Source: Saccoglossus kowalevskii
Lineage: Eukaryota > Hemichordata > Enteropneusta > Harrimaniidae
DNA length: 64,000 nucleotides
Reading direction: 5' to 3'
Assembly: GCF_000003605.2 (NCBI RefSeq)
Contig: NW_003145790.1
Span: 269,970 to 333,969, forward strand
In this document: positions 1-10,794 of the stretch, piece after piece
Layout of the letters: every line of letters begins with the position of its first letter
Position numbering within the stretch: position 1 is the stretch's first letter
Notes under the pieces: model-generated
What the model saw: only the letters and a program-made list of their open reading frames with translations
The model's database searches: none
What the model was told of the DNA's origin: nothing
Program-made: the position numbers and the translations under genes

Positions 1-214
1 AAACGCATCAAATGCAATTTAAAATATATATTTATATATGCACCAAAATGACAGTTTCAATATAATCCATGGTATTAACAGTTTTTCTACCACAATTTTC
101 TTTTCATAGCTTTAGTATTTGATACACTCAGGCTCCTTCACAGACTCAGATTTACATCTCACATGCTGCGAACAGATAAGAACGTCGTATTACAGAATTA
201 CAGATGGTGTTAAA
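1..214 (+). repeat. Dispersed repeat, left arm of a 9.4-kb inverted pair
   Basis: The first ~214 bases reappear as their reverse complement at 9179-9383. Shared landmarks in the same order are AAACGCATCAA, ATGACAGTTT, a block around CCATGGTATTAACAG, CAGACTCAGATTTACATC and TATTACAGAATTACAGATGG. Similarity stops abruptly after GATGGTGTTAAA. The arm begins at the window edge and may continue to the left. It has no coding content. It could be one copy of a dispersed element or one arm of a larger inverted structure. Confidence 0.85.
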
Positions 215-410
215 GGGGATTGGATTGGATGTATAGCGCCTGATATGTTCAATAATATTTAATATGGTGTCACAATTTATGTGGGACATTAGTGAAAGCA
301 TGACATATTTTTGGCTGTCACGGTGACTTTATTCATGTGTATATTATGAGATAGATGCATGGTTATTGGTCATATCACACGGGTCATACCTGTCTTTTCC
401 ACGTGACCCA

Positions 411-522
411 AATGGCGCAGTTTGACGCGCATGCCGAGCCACGCAAATTATGTAGATGCGTGTTTGGTTTCATCAGCGCGTGTTCTAATATGGAGTCACG
501 TAACAACAACCAATAGCCGCGA
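411..522 (+). repeat. Dispersed repeat, copy 1 (second copy at 31291)
   Basis: A block of ~110 bases is shared in direct orientation with 31291-31402. The best-conserved core reads GATGCGTGTTTGGTTTCATC followed by AGCGCGTGTTCTA, then a stretch ending in CAACCAAT. No terminal repeats or coding capacity are visible. It sits immediately left of the TTAA-type element at 535. Confidence 0.8.
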
Positions 523-534
523 CCATGGAATAGT

Positions 535-701
535 TTAAAGCGGGGGATTCGTCACCTGCGCATGCGTCAGATGGCCATAGCGTGTCATTTTGTTTACTAA
601 CATGCGTCTACCCATGAGCCTTTGCGTGTTTAGCATGCTTTGTTATAGTCGCTTGGTACTAAATTCCCGCGCGTGCGCAGGTGACGACCCTCCCGCTTTA
701 A
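535..701 (-). mobile_element. TTAA-ended MITE, copy 1 (complete)
   Basis: This 167-base element begins TTAAAGCGGGGG and ends CCCTCCCGCTTTAA. Terminal inverted repeats of about 30 bases include GTCACCTGCGCA. TTAA stands at both ends, either as a piggyBac-style target duplication or as part of the inverted repeat. It has no coding capacity. Other copies lie at 4009, 10088 and (degraded) 17237. Copy 1 is inverted relative to copies 2 and 3. Because piggyBac termini usually start CCY next to TTAA, the superfamily is not settled. Confidence 0.85.
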
Positions 702-3700
702 TAGTGCGACAAAGCGTTCATGTAAAGACGGTTTTTACGAAAACACCTGAAACTGATAGATAAAGCTGACATGGAACAGTTACACTATTTTCTCTTTTTT
801 TCAAATACGTGCTGTCTGTTAGGTGAAAACCTTGACATCGCCAATTATTTTTCCCTCAATTGAGGTGTCATACATCTGACATGACAACTCCCAGTTTACG
901 CTAGTAACGTGGGTTTCAGACGCTGTTACCGCAAGGTCTGTTTGGACCCCCTAACTGTGGACTGACTAATGTTGCCAAGGGCTGACCCCAAACTAAGCCA
1001 ATTGACGTGTATTTGTATCGTAGTACAAATGATACTAGTGTAAACATGAAATGGGTCATGACTTTGCTGGCGGCGTATCACTGGGCGCTCCGTTGGAGGT
1101 GTTTCGGTTATGATACGACCGAGCGTATATGCAAACCACTTTCTTCTTAACTGTTTAAAACGATTACCATATACAATTAGGATTGGACGTTATAGTTCTC
1201 TAACTGAGCGTAGTACACCTTTCCTTAAAGCCCTGCCCTCCAATGTCCAGACGCACTTTACTTTGTTGGGCAATAGTTCGACATAAAGTAAATCTATCAA
1301 AATCAAAATTTCGCGAGTGACTATAAAATAAAAAAAAGATATTGGCGCTCGCTGACTAAGACATCCCCCGCTATCCTGTGATTAAAGTGTTTCAGTCTTA
1401 GTATTCGTGCTTTATCGCGCCCTCTTGTGGCAGTTCATGACTGTGCCGTCTTTAGTTTGGCCCATGGGAAAAACACACTCGCGAGAAAATGTTTTAATAG
1501 GATACATATGTTCGGCCCGCCGGTGAAATGCCAATAAGAATATTGTAATATCCATATTAACGACTCCTTGGATGGTCAAAATGAACTCGCGATTATTTAC
1601 TGTGCTAGGAATTTATTGCCAATTATGTGAGTAATTTGTTCTCTAGTGCAAGTGCGCGGATTTCTTCGTTTTGTGCGGCGTTTGAGAAAGCTGTGTACAT
1701 TGATGCCCATATTCATAGCACGTCCGTAGACCCGTCAGTGGACGGTACTGCTTCAGAAAAGTCGACAGCCATAGTATTCATTCCCATTCAGTTCAAGTAA
1801 GCCACGTTAGTGCCAGCTATCTGCACAATCCCGGACATCCAGCACCTCAGGCAAGTTAAAGTATTGATGCTACAACTATACTGTAATAATAGTGGCTAGC
1901 CCATTAGATACTACAAAACATTGCTCGTCATTTTCTCATTACATGTTAAGTTTATGTGTGTAGGTAACGGTGTCGGCGGTCCCGGAACTTTGAGCTGCCC
2001 GACCTATAACAGCCAAGTGAGTCGCTGCATTAACACGACTTGAAAACTAGGCCGTAGCACTCAGTTAAATTCCTTAGAAGAATCCAAATCTGCACAACCT
2101 TATTCTGACTGAAAAGCACACAGTACTAAACGCAACGTTCAATTTCACTAACAAATTAAATTTATTCATATTTCAGCTAATTAAATCCTAATACACCCCG
2201 AAGTTAATAATTATATTATGAGGGATCCATGTTTCTTCCACCAAACGATCATTGGTAAATTATTATATATTGTATAACCGTGATTTTCTTTCCGAAACAT
2301 TGCCCCCCCCCTTCTCAGTGGCACGTCGACACCAGCAGGTTTCTTGTTCTATTCGTCACTACTGTACATATATAACAAGATTTAAGTGTTGGCCTCGTCC
2401 ATGATGTGTCTCTATGTGTAACGAACGCACGACCTAATACCATTTGACACTATCACTCAAATCTGCCATCGTTAAAACGCATTGAAGATGAAAAGAATGT
2501 AGATATACGTCACCATAGCAACTTCAAAGTAGATTAATTATAAAGTAACGGCTGATTTTTAAGCAGAGCGGATTTAGTCACAGCTGCGAGAGAAGCATCG
2601 ACAATATGTATTATCTATATCTGACCTGACACGTACTAAGCGGTGTTTTGCATTGACATGTGTTATCACGTGATACGTCGAGGCGCCATAACCGTGTGTA
2701 AACACTGTTTATTTACAAGCGTTGGATATAGGTCGCATGGGACCCATATTTGAACTCGTAGCGACGACTCGGTGTTGTCGTGGAGGTTTAATCGAAGTTT
2801 TATTTAAACTTTAACGCAACTGGCCACGGAGATTTCGTTGCTACGAGACTCTTGTGTTTGACCATCAAATAATGTTTCTCTCCCAGAGTCATCGAATTCA
2901 CCCCCCCCCCCTGATCTATGTAACTTTATGTAACCGTGGGAACAGTGAATGTACGCAATAGTTTGAATAGTGGACGCGATGAGAAAGAGAGAATGGAACA
3001 CTATTTGAAGTACACAATCGAAGTCGCACAACTTTCTCACTCTGAACGAGATCTCGTTATTATACACACGGCAAAAGCTGCTTGACTACGGGCGATCGCT
3101 CGCTGGTTCCCGGCATCTCTTGCGAATGGTTTTGTGCGCCAACAGGCGACCGTCGAGCGCCCGTGGCAGAGTCACGGTTGCGCAGCGGCAGGAGACTGTA
3201 ACCGGGCCTAAATCTATCACAAGGATGAAACGCTCCGAATTTAATTATGGTTACTGTCAGTGATAAAACGCCACATACGAAGCGCCGTGTCAAAGACAAT
3301 AAATACAGAGTGCGTGTGTGTTTAAGGGCTCATACCACTAATTGAATTTCCATAGACGGCAATGTTAACATATGACGAGATTGCTATATGAAAATGATGA
3401 AGAAAGTTGAAAGCATGGCTCAAAAATGGGAAATCAACATGCAAGTAAACAACCATATGAAAAAAAACTAACATGTTGGCCAGCTCAAACTCTTACAAAT
3501 CTCAGGTAAACAAGACACACCTACTGTATTCGGATTGCACCAAGAGAAATCACTGGAAAAACACCAAGATTAGAACATTCACATACACACAGAATAAACC
3601 CACGGGTACACAGTCGCTAAGTGGTAAAGAAAAGACCACATGTTGGTCTCATCTTTGACCCAGGTGATTACGCCGTCAAACAGGGAGCACCTGAGAAAAA

Positions 3701-4008
3701 CAAATTTAAACAAATTCATTAGTTCTTGCTAGGCATTTAAATTGAGCAGCCATTTGTTGATTAGGGGTATGAGACCTTAATACGCTTGGAGTATAAATTG
3801 AACGAATTACCTTTTTTTCGATGCCGGAGAATAATGCGCTTTCAGGTGGATTACAATTGTTTAAATATTTTATTTAGTGCTACATTATTATCGGATAAAA
3901 GCAGTGCCAGTTTTGATTCCCAGCGTTGATAATTCTGATTTCCATTTCTGGCCCATGACGATTCCAATTATTTAGTTCCGAAGCGTGAATATAATCATGA
4001 ATGTAGTA

Positions 4009-4182
4009 TTAAAGCGGGAGGGTCGTCACCTGCGCACGCGCGAGAATTGAGTCCCAAGCAACGATAACAACACACTCTAAAAACGCAAAGGCTCATGGGT
4101 AGACGCTTGTTTGTAAACAATGACACGCTGTGGCCATTGACGCATGCGCACGTAAACGCCGATCGTCTCGTCGTAGTTTTAA
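4009..4182 (+). mobile_element. TTAA-ended MITE, copy 2
   Basis: The left end TTAAAGCGGGAGGGTCGTCA matches the reverse complement of copy 1's right end. The interior follows copy 1 through AAAGGCTCATGGGTAGACGC and GACACGCTGTGGCCATTGAC. The right terminus is decayed, ending near GTTTTAAC instead of CGCTTTAA, so the inverted repeat is damaged on that side. It lies ~735 bases upstream of the receptor's start codon. The open frames on both strands here are element sequence, not genes. Confidence 0.85.
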
Positions 4183-4904
4183 CAAAACAAAACAACATGT
4201 GGCTGTCTTATTTCAAAGTTGGTCGCCTTATAATGAACCTATTTTAAATACATGGCATGGAAACCGCTACCTGGAACGATGCATTCTGGTACTAACTCGT
4301 TTTTCGACTGATTTACGTAATAAAATGTGATTTCCCACCGTCACGTCGAATCACCCAGCTTGGTATTATCTTTACAAACCATTCCCGGCGGGTGACTGAA
4401 GTTAACGAATTGATTGACATGCCGATTTTACGGTGGCGTTATAGCTCTATAGTGCCCAACTGAGAGGACAACATCGAACATTGAACACCTTTAAATAGTG
4501 ACAGGGTTGTGTATTGATCAGTTGGCGTACACAGCTGGAAAAACACAGCAGCTTAATATACAATAACAATTGGAAACATCCTTTAAAACTTATTATTATT
4601 ATTATTTTCTCTGTTCTGTACACGCGATCGTTTTGTAACTTGCGGAGTTTCTGACAGAACATTGAAACGACGTCATTATTAACGCACTATAGACGGTAGG
4701 AATTATGATTGCATGAATATCTGACAATGGATTAATTGGGATGATGGAAACATATTTAAAAACTGAATATTGTGCTGTGCATTAAAACTATTATTTCTGT
4801 TATTGTGGATTGTAGAACAATCGAGGAAATCATGTAAAATATTGTTCGACTTTTACTCAAATCTGTTTTTTAAGTTGTATTTTTTCTTCTATTTTTTTAC
4901 ATCC

Positions 4905-4906
4905 AG
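4905..4906 (+). promoter_or_regulatory. 3' splice acceptor just upstream of the GPCR start codon
   Basis: A long pyrimidine tract (about 4879-4903, including TTTTTTCTTCT and TTTTTTTAC) runs into ATCCAG, and the ATG follows 11 bases after the AG. This is a textbook 3' splice site, so the coding exon is probably preceded by at least one untranslated exon. The matching donor was not identified. The ATG context CCACGATGA has A at -3. Confidence 0.6.
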
Positions 4907-4917
4907 CAATCACCACG

Positions 4918-6222
4918 ATGAAGAACTTCACCGTTGACGTGTATGACGACTCGGACTATCTGGATACTAGCTACTACCTGGCGCCGGATGGCCTATGGAT
5001 ATGGCATGCTACTGAAGAAGATATCGAAGAGTCATTGGTCAACGACGAAGACGCCGCCATACTTACGATCGCCATGCCTATCGTGTTCATTATTGGTTGC
5101 CTGGGCAACATATTCACAATATTTGTGATTCTGAGAATCTCCGAGATGCGAACAGTGACAAACTATTTTCTGGTCAACCTCGCTATCGCCGATCTTATCT
5201 TTCTTATCATGGTTGTCCCGCCAAAGTTCATGATGTACATCTTGGCCACGGTGCATTTAGAAGGCAACTGGACGATAGGCGGCGCAGTCGGTTGCAAGAT
5301 ATTGTCGTATGCTCCGAGAGTCGCGCAAAGTGTCTCGTGTTTCATAATCCTGATTCTCACCATGGAGCGATACTTCGCAATATGCTGGCCGTTGAAGTTC
5401 CGTGGGGCTCGGACAAAAAAGAAAGCCATTTGTGTCAGTGGACTGACGTGGTTAGCAGCTGGCACGTTTGGGATCCCTCACGCTTATTTCCCGCGGTTTG
5501 TGCAAGCCCATATTGTGTGGCCGCCGTCGTACAACGAAACGGACGTCCCCGATGTGATATCGCGCTGTTCGCCATGCGATGTGACAAGTAACTGTGGGTA
5601 TTATAACACATACGGAAAAATAGACGAGGTGATCTTCCTCTGTATTGTGCCTGTCCTAGTAATACTGTACATACTGATGCTTCTGCGACTGCGCAGAGCT
5701 AACAAATTCGGACGAGCAGCCCGCGTTCGTGGGGCCAACTCTATGAGAGCCAAGACGCAGCTAATACGCATGCTCGGAATGACTGTGACTCTGTATTTGA
5801 TATGTGTCGGCCCTTTTCGAACACTGGCCCTGTTAACGGCGTATGAATTTCCAATGAAGGACCCAGACACCGCTGCCCTGGCAGTAAACGTGGCGAGGGT
5901 GCTTCTCTATGTTAACTCTGCCACAAATCCAATCATTTACAATGTATTCAATAAAAAATTCAGGTCCGCCTTTTTCAAAGTTCTAATCTGCCAGGGAAAC
6001 AAGGTCAACCCAGAAAACGAAAGTTCCAGCGACAACGTCGCATTAACAAACACCGACGACGGCTACAGGAAGAGACCATGGTCGCTGAGACGGTCACGTA
6101 AACGCGGTTCGTCTCGTCGTAAAATCAACGGCAACGGGTCTTCACTGTCTTCACGCAAGCTTGTTGCCAACGATTCGTCCCGTCGCGGTAGAACCGTAAC
6201 AAACGGGTCGTGTCGTCGCTGA
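4918..6222 (+). CDS. Rhodopsin-family peptide GPCR, thyrotropin-releasing-hormone-receptor-like
   Basis: A complete 434-residue receptor is encoded in one exon. It is expected in the plasma membrane, sensing an extracellular peptide and signalling through G proteins. Seven hydrophobic segments fall near residues 46-73, 80-107, 124-148, 169-190, 235-258, 284-306 and 320-342. Family residues visible are N64, D92, C126, S140, E150-R151-Y152, W178, P245, P299 and N337-P-I-I-Y341. N-glycosylation sequons occur at N3, N117 and N206. The second extracellular loop has C217, C220 and C226. The TM6-TM7 pattern (PFRTL, an Arg at 327, YVNSATNPIIYN, KFRSAF) matches TRH receptors best, and the TM3 spacing is identical. 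However, the TM3 positions that contact TRH in vertebrates are R134 and S138 here, so the ligand probably differs. The CWxP motif reads CVGP (296-299). The tail is Arg/Ser-rich, with a possible palmitoylated C358. A neuropeptide receptor of a related clade (GHS-R/neuromedin U type) is the alternative. Confidence 0.93.
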   Translation: MKNFTVDVYDDSDYLDTSYYLAPDGLWIWHATEEDIEESLVNDEDAAILTIAMPIVFIIGCLGNIFTIFVILRISEMRTVTNYFLVNLAIADLIFLIMVVPPKFMMYILATVHLEGNWTIGGAVGCKILSYAPRVAQSVSCFIILILTMERYFAICWPLKFRGARTKKKAICVSGLTWLAAGTFGIPHAYFPRFVQAHIVWPPSYNETDVPDVISRCSPCDVTSNCGYYNTYGKIDEVIFLCIVPVLVILYILMLLRLRRANKFGRAARVRGANSMRAKTQLIRMLGMTVTLYLICVGPFRTLALLTAYEFPMKDPDTAALAVNVARVLLYVNSATNPIIYNVFNKKFRSAFFKVLICQGNKVNPENESSSDNVALTNTDDGYRKRPWSLRRSRKRGSSRRKINGNGSSLSSRKLVANDSSRRGRTVTNGSCRR

Positions 6223-8007
6223 GAATCAATATGGCGCCTCATGTCGTTTCTTCTGGGTTAACCCCGCCAGGAGTTCTCCGGTCATTGTCGTGGATGGCGC
6301 CACTACTACACAAACTACGTAATACCTCGAGCTACACTACATTACTCATAACATGACGTGGAGATCTCTGGGACAGAAGACATAAAATGGTACAGTTTAT
6401 AGTACGCCCCTTTATAGTACGCGACCAAACAGTTATTTATTGCCTTGTTTTGATAATCTTAATGGACACAGATTAACGATTCGAAATTGGATATATCATT
6501 GGATATATCATTGGATATATCATTGGATATATGTGTATATCATATATTGTCGATATGATGAATAGTAGTTATTTTCATATTTTGAGCAAATTAAGACAAT
6601 ATTGGGACTAATTGGACATATATCATTAATTCAAACGTCACCTTATATTTGATTAACAGTAAACGTATGTGCTTCGGTGTATCGGTTGATAACAAATTGC
6701 TGTTTGTTTGTTTGTTTGTTTTTGTGATGTAATCTTTGCGTGCGTAATGCAGATATAAAGTCTGCAGATTGATAAGTGTCTGTTATAGTCTTAATTCATC
6801 TATCAACACCAAATTGGTGCTTTTGTAGCTGGTTTACTCTATTGTACATCGTTGGTTCTCCATCATGAACACACTTTATTCATGAAGTTGTTTGATGTAA
6901 TTAAATTTTCATTTTTTTTTCTCAAATGTGTGAGAAAGAATGTGTTGGCAAAATATTTGAGCCACAAGATTGAGAGGGTTTCTTTATAAAAAATAATTTT
7001 TATGTTTTCGGACTTCTACCGCTAACATGAGTATTAATATAAAGTGCGATCATTCCGACTGAGTCCGCCGCACTATGCACACACTCGGGCTGTTAAAATA
7101 GTATAAACCATAGCTAATATACTCGAATTCGTTTTGAGTACTGTAATCTGATCCCATATATGGTAATAACACTTTAGTTAACATTAGTTATAATAAGCAG
7201 ATTTCCTTATTTGGTGATTTACTCCAACCTCGTTCCCATGCATAATTAAAACAGTTAAAGTTAAGAACTCCGAATACGTTCTTAGTGTCTATTCATTCAA
7301 CAGACCGTGATTCTTTGTATACCATTTTTACGATTAGACATGTTTTTGTTTTTTTTTGTTTGTTTTTTACCAAAACTCGCCTATTTATACATATTCACGT
7401 ATTGAAGATGAAATACATTTTTTTCAGAACTTAGTTGGACGATTTGGTTAAAGTAATCATGAGTTGACGCTCTATCGTTTGTATTGGTGTTGTTAGAACA
7501 TGATTCAGGTCCTCGGTTCTCTAATTACAGAATAATAATCTCTCCAAACGTTGTTTTGCTTCAAAGAAATGTTAATAAACGATGATCCAGTTGTTGTCTG
7601 TTGACAGATCGACACCAACAAGTTGTAACTTGTTGATTAAAATGACGTGACATTTATCGAAACCAAATGCAGCTTGTTGATGGCACTGTCAATTTAATGT
7701 TGCGTGGTACACGATTTGTTATCAAAACAAGTTGGAACTTGTTCATCTGTAGTTAATGGCCTTATTATGTCAAACATCACATTTTTGTTCAGCGCATTTA
7801 AATTCTGTGTAAGGCTGCGCAAAAGTGAGTGTGTGTTTGACGTCAGTGCGCGCCGATAATTTGTAGAATTTTAAGGAAACAAACAAGTATGCAAACGAGG
7901 TCGCCAGCGGCGGTTTTTGGTTATTATAAAAAGGTCAAGGCTTTCGACGTAATACTTCTAGATGAAACAACTCTGCAAATGTAAGAACATTCAATTTAAA
8001 GTTTTTT
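6223..8007. other. 3' flank of the GPCR gene
   Basis: This AT-rich DNA has no supportable open frame. It should contain the receptor's 3' untranslated region. Candidate polyadenylation hexamers are ATTAAA near 6899 and AATAAA near 7573, and neither stands out. A short 12-base tandem repeat lies at 6485-6532. Confidence 0.4.
6485..6532. repeat. 12-base tandem repeat, four units
   Basis: ATTGGATATATC is repeated four times, the last copy ending in G. It lies ~260 bases after the receptor stop codon, probably within the 3' untranslated region. Confidence 0.9.
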
Positions 8008-8750
8008 AGCTCCGCTGTCGACTTTGTCGAGCGGAGCTTATCATATGAGTGATTGTCCGTTGTCGTCCGTCGTCGTCCGTGTCAATGTTTTACTTTTTCG
8101 ACCTCTTCTTGAAAAATACAAGCCTGAATACTTTGATACTTGGTGTATATGTACCTTGGGTAGATCTCTCTCAGATTTGTTCATTTCATGATGATATCTT
8201 CAATTGTCTAATTTTGGTGAATATTTTTGTCATTTTTTGTAAAAAGTTATATTTTCAACTTCTTGTTAAAAACCGCAAGTACAATTGCTTTGATATTACA
8301 TATATAGGTACTACATGTAGACCTCTCTCAGATTTGTTCATTTCATAATGATATCTTCAATTCTCTAATTTTGGTGAATATTTTTGTCATTTTTGGTAAA
8401 AAGTGATATTTTCAACTTCTTGTTAACAACCGCAAGTACAATTGCTTTGATATTACATATATAGGTACTACATGTAGACCTCTCTCAGATTTGTTCATTT
8501 CATAATGATATCTTCAATTCTCTAATTTTGGTGAATATTTTTGTCATTTTTGGTAAAAACTTTCTTCTTGTTAAAAACCACAATCATTTATGGTGAAAAA
8601 TGATATTTTTGAATTCTTGTTTAAAACAGCAAGTCCCATTGCATTGATACTATGCATATTGTTCATTTTCTAATATATCTTCTGTTCTTTAATTGAAATG
8701 TGCATTGCTAACAGCGGAGCTATCTCAGTCGAGAGGCTGCTTGTTTTATA
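8008..8750 (+). mobile_element. Non-autonomous element with terminal hairpins and internal 157-base repeats
   Basis: The left end is a near-perfect hairpin at 8008-8038 (AGCTCCGCTGTCGAC, loop TTT, then GTCGAGCGGAGCT). The right end carries AGCGGAGCT again (8713-8721), then a small hairpin CAGTC-GAGA-GGCTG and CTTGTTTTATA. Inside, a 157-base unit beginning near CTCTCTCAGATTTGTTCATT recurs at about 8164, 8321 and 8478, with a decayed fourth. The unit includes CTCTAATTTTGGTGAATA. No transposase is present. The 42579 element has the same 3' architecture, a hairpin followed by CTTGTTTTATA. Superfamily is unknown; the 3' hairpin recalls Helitrons, but no CTRR terminus was established. Confidence 0.7.
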
Positions 8751-9178
8751 TCACTTTTGATTTTTTAGATATTCTACTTTTCATCCGTGTATGTAGTCCG
8801 CCATCTTAAAAACTGTAAAGCATGACATTATATCAACTGTTGTGAGCAATTGAGAAAATGATTTCATCTATAACTTCAAAAGTTGAACTTCAAATTTGTT
8901 GAAAGTTTAGAACGTGGTAGCATACATGTACAGGGATCGAACATGCGTATACAATAGTTGGCATGGCAACAGAACTGGAAATATTTATTTTTGTGTTTTT
9001 CTACCAAATGCTCAATTTGTCGTATATTTTACACAATTTATCCATACGAGTAGATTATACAGTGGATATAAGACCTGCTGGCATAAAAAGGGACAAAACA
9101 AATGTCATTTTATTTTTTTAACGACGAAAATAACGATTTTTATTTATTTCACGTTTTTGGCAATATCAAATTCGTTTT
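8751..9178. other. Unassigned AT-rich DNA
   Basis: No gene or clear repeat is seen. The 88-codon frame at 8914 has simple hydrophobic, AT-driven composition and no recognisable domain. Confidence 0.4.
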
Positions 9179-9383
9179 AACGCCATCTGTAATTCTGTAA
9201 TACGAAGTTCGCATCTGTTCACAATATGTGAGATGTAAATCTGAGTCTGTAAAGGAATGTATCAGAAGCTAAAGCTATTGAAAAAAATTGTGGTAGAAAA
9301 ACTGTTAATACCATGGATTAGATTAAAACTGTCATTATGTTGTATATATAGTTTTATATTTTAAAGTGCAATTGATGCGTTTC
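9179..9383 (-). repeat. Dispersed repeat, right arm of the 9.4-kb inverted pair
   Basis: This is the reverse complement of 1-214, with scattered substitutions and small indels. The order of landmarks is CATCTGTAATTCTGTAATAC, GATGTAAATCTGAGTCTG, CTGTTAATACCATGG, AACTGTCAT and TTGATGCGTTT. The two arms enclose the GPCR gene, two TTAA-type elements and the hairpin element at 8008. Confidence 0.85.
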
Positions 9384-10087
9384 TCGTTTAATAATTTACA
9401 CCGTACCCATCTCTCTAGAGTGAATACGTCTGTGTACACATTCAGTCTTGTGGGATGCAAATTTGAAAATTAGTATTTGAAGCAAAGTTAAAATTAAGTA
9501 AAGAAAACCAGTGATTTCAGTCAAAAAGAATTTCTCGCTAATTCACTTCCCCCATTAGAGAAAATGTATCAGTCTGTATATTCATATAATTAGTGAGGAG
9601 TGCAAATCTGAAACTGTTTTTGTGTGTTAGAAACGATGGTTAATATCAAAAGAAACTTTACTGTTTGATTACATTTAGAAAAAACTGTTATGATGTTCAA
9701 TTGTCTTTTTGCCATCTCTATCTTACCATTCTGAACATTATTTACATGACTTGCATATTCTTGAATATTTAATGAGATTGTTTTTAAACCACCCAACATC
9801 TTTGTTTTTCGATGAGTGAAGTCAAACATAGAATAACTTGTGTACAGCCTAATCAAACACAGTTTACATGTGCTGTATACGTGTGCATGTAATCTATACC
9901 GAATACGACGCGACATTGCTACTGTAGCAATTGTTTGGCAACATATTGTTTGTAATATGCATAATATAATGAATGTAATAGCTACGGCAGTTGTAAGACA
10001 GCCAGAAGCTATATGTTTGTTCGACGATGAAGATGGACTATATGATATTTAATACACAATTAATAGTATATTCATTTTCCGTTGAGA
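9384..10087. other. Unassigned AT-rich DNA
   Basis: No supportable gene. The overlapping open frames on both strands (9590-9916 and 9840-10052) show no domain, no conserved motif and no convincing splice signals. Confidence 0.4.
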
Positions 10088-10243
10088 TTAAAGGGGAGGG
10101 TTCGTCACCTGCGCACGCGCGAAAATTGAGATCTAATCAACGAAAACAACCTACGCTACACACGGCTCATGGGTAGTCGTTTATTTGTAAAGAACGACAC
10201 GCTATGGCCGTATGCCGCAAACGCAGTTGACTTCTCGCTTTAG
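10088..10243 (+). mobile_element. TTAA-ended MITE, copy 3
   Basis: It starts TTAAAGGGGAGGGTTCGTCA, continues CCTGCGCACGCGCG, keeps the interior GGCTCATGGGTAG and GACACGCTATGGCC, and ends CTCGCTTTAG. It has the same orientation as copy 2. The right terminal TTAA has mutated to TTAG. Confidence 0.85.
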
Positions 10244-10794
10244 GATATACATACCAAACTTTTGAGTTATTTGGGCCTGTATTTCCATTTAGGTTTCTTC
10301 TGTTTGAATTTTGCCATAACTTCATTTATGATTGTTCGCCAGGTTACTCAAAATTAACAGGAATTTCATCTTCAATGTTTAGTTGAGCATAAACAAAATA
10401 TTCCGACGCTATATATTATTTCAGTCGATTTGTGCATGCATATAAACGATATATTTTTTTACTTCGTTTACAACTAATATCGTTTTATTGCATCGAACTT
10501 TCTCGACTGAAAGTGTTATGGAGCTGTACTGTGTGTTAATTTTACTCTTGTATGTCGCATTTCAATATGTCAATGCGTGCTCATTCTCTTAACTGTAGTG
10601 ATACAGGTGCCGACCTCTGTACATTTCAATCTGGTGGCGCATGTCGTTGTTGACATATTTTATATTAAAACATTACCAGCTGGAGATTACGTATGGTTTT
10701 CCAGATATTATTCCACATTAGCAAGGCAATACCCGTTTCTACTGGGAAAAGAATGTTTCTAAATTCAGGGAAAAATAAAATCAATTAGAAAATG
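10244..10794. other. Unassigned DNA before the 55-base minisatellite
   Basis: No gene recognised. The 61-codon frame at 10577 has no family features. Confidence 0.35.

Larger units (their letters stand above)
215..4904. other. Non-coding region upstream of the GPCR gene
   Basis: Apart from the repeats listed separately (411-522, 535-701, 4009-4182), no supportable gene is seen. The short open frames here are of random length. Around 3070-3240 the DNA is unusually rich in CG dinucleotides for this window. It could hold a promoter or the 5' untranslated exon implied by the splice acceptor at 4905, but no TATA box or donor site can be tied to it. A C9-10 homopolymer lies near 2902. Confidence 0.5.

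Noticed and set aside
3060-3299. 79-codon frame on the - strand in CG-rich DNA
   Set aside because: No domain, no splice context and no second supporting exon; more likely a CpG-rich regulatory patch.
4130-4330. Opposed short frames near 4.0-4.3 kb
   Set aside because: They overlap or coincide with the TTAA-type MITE and resemble frames in its other copies only because the element is repeated.
5032-5870. Frames overlapping the receptor on both strands
   Set aside because: They are by-products of the receptor's coding composition.
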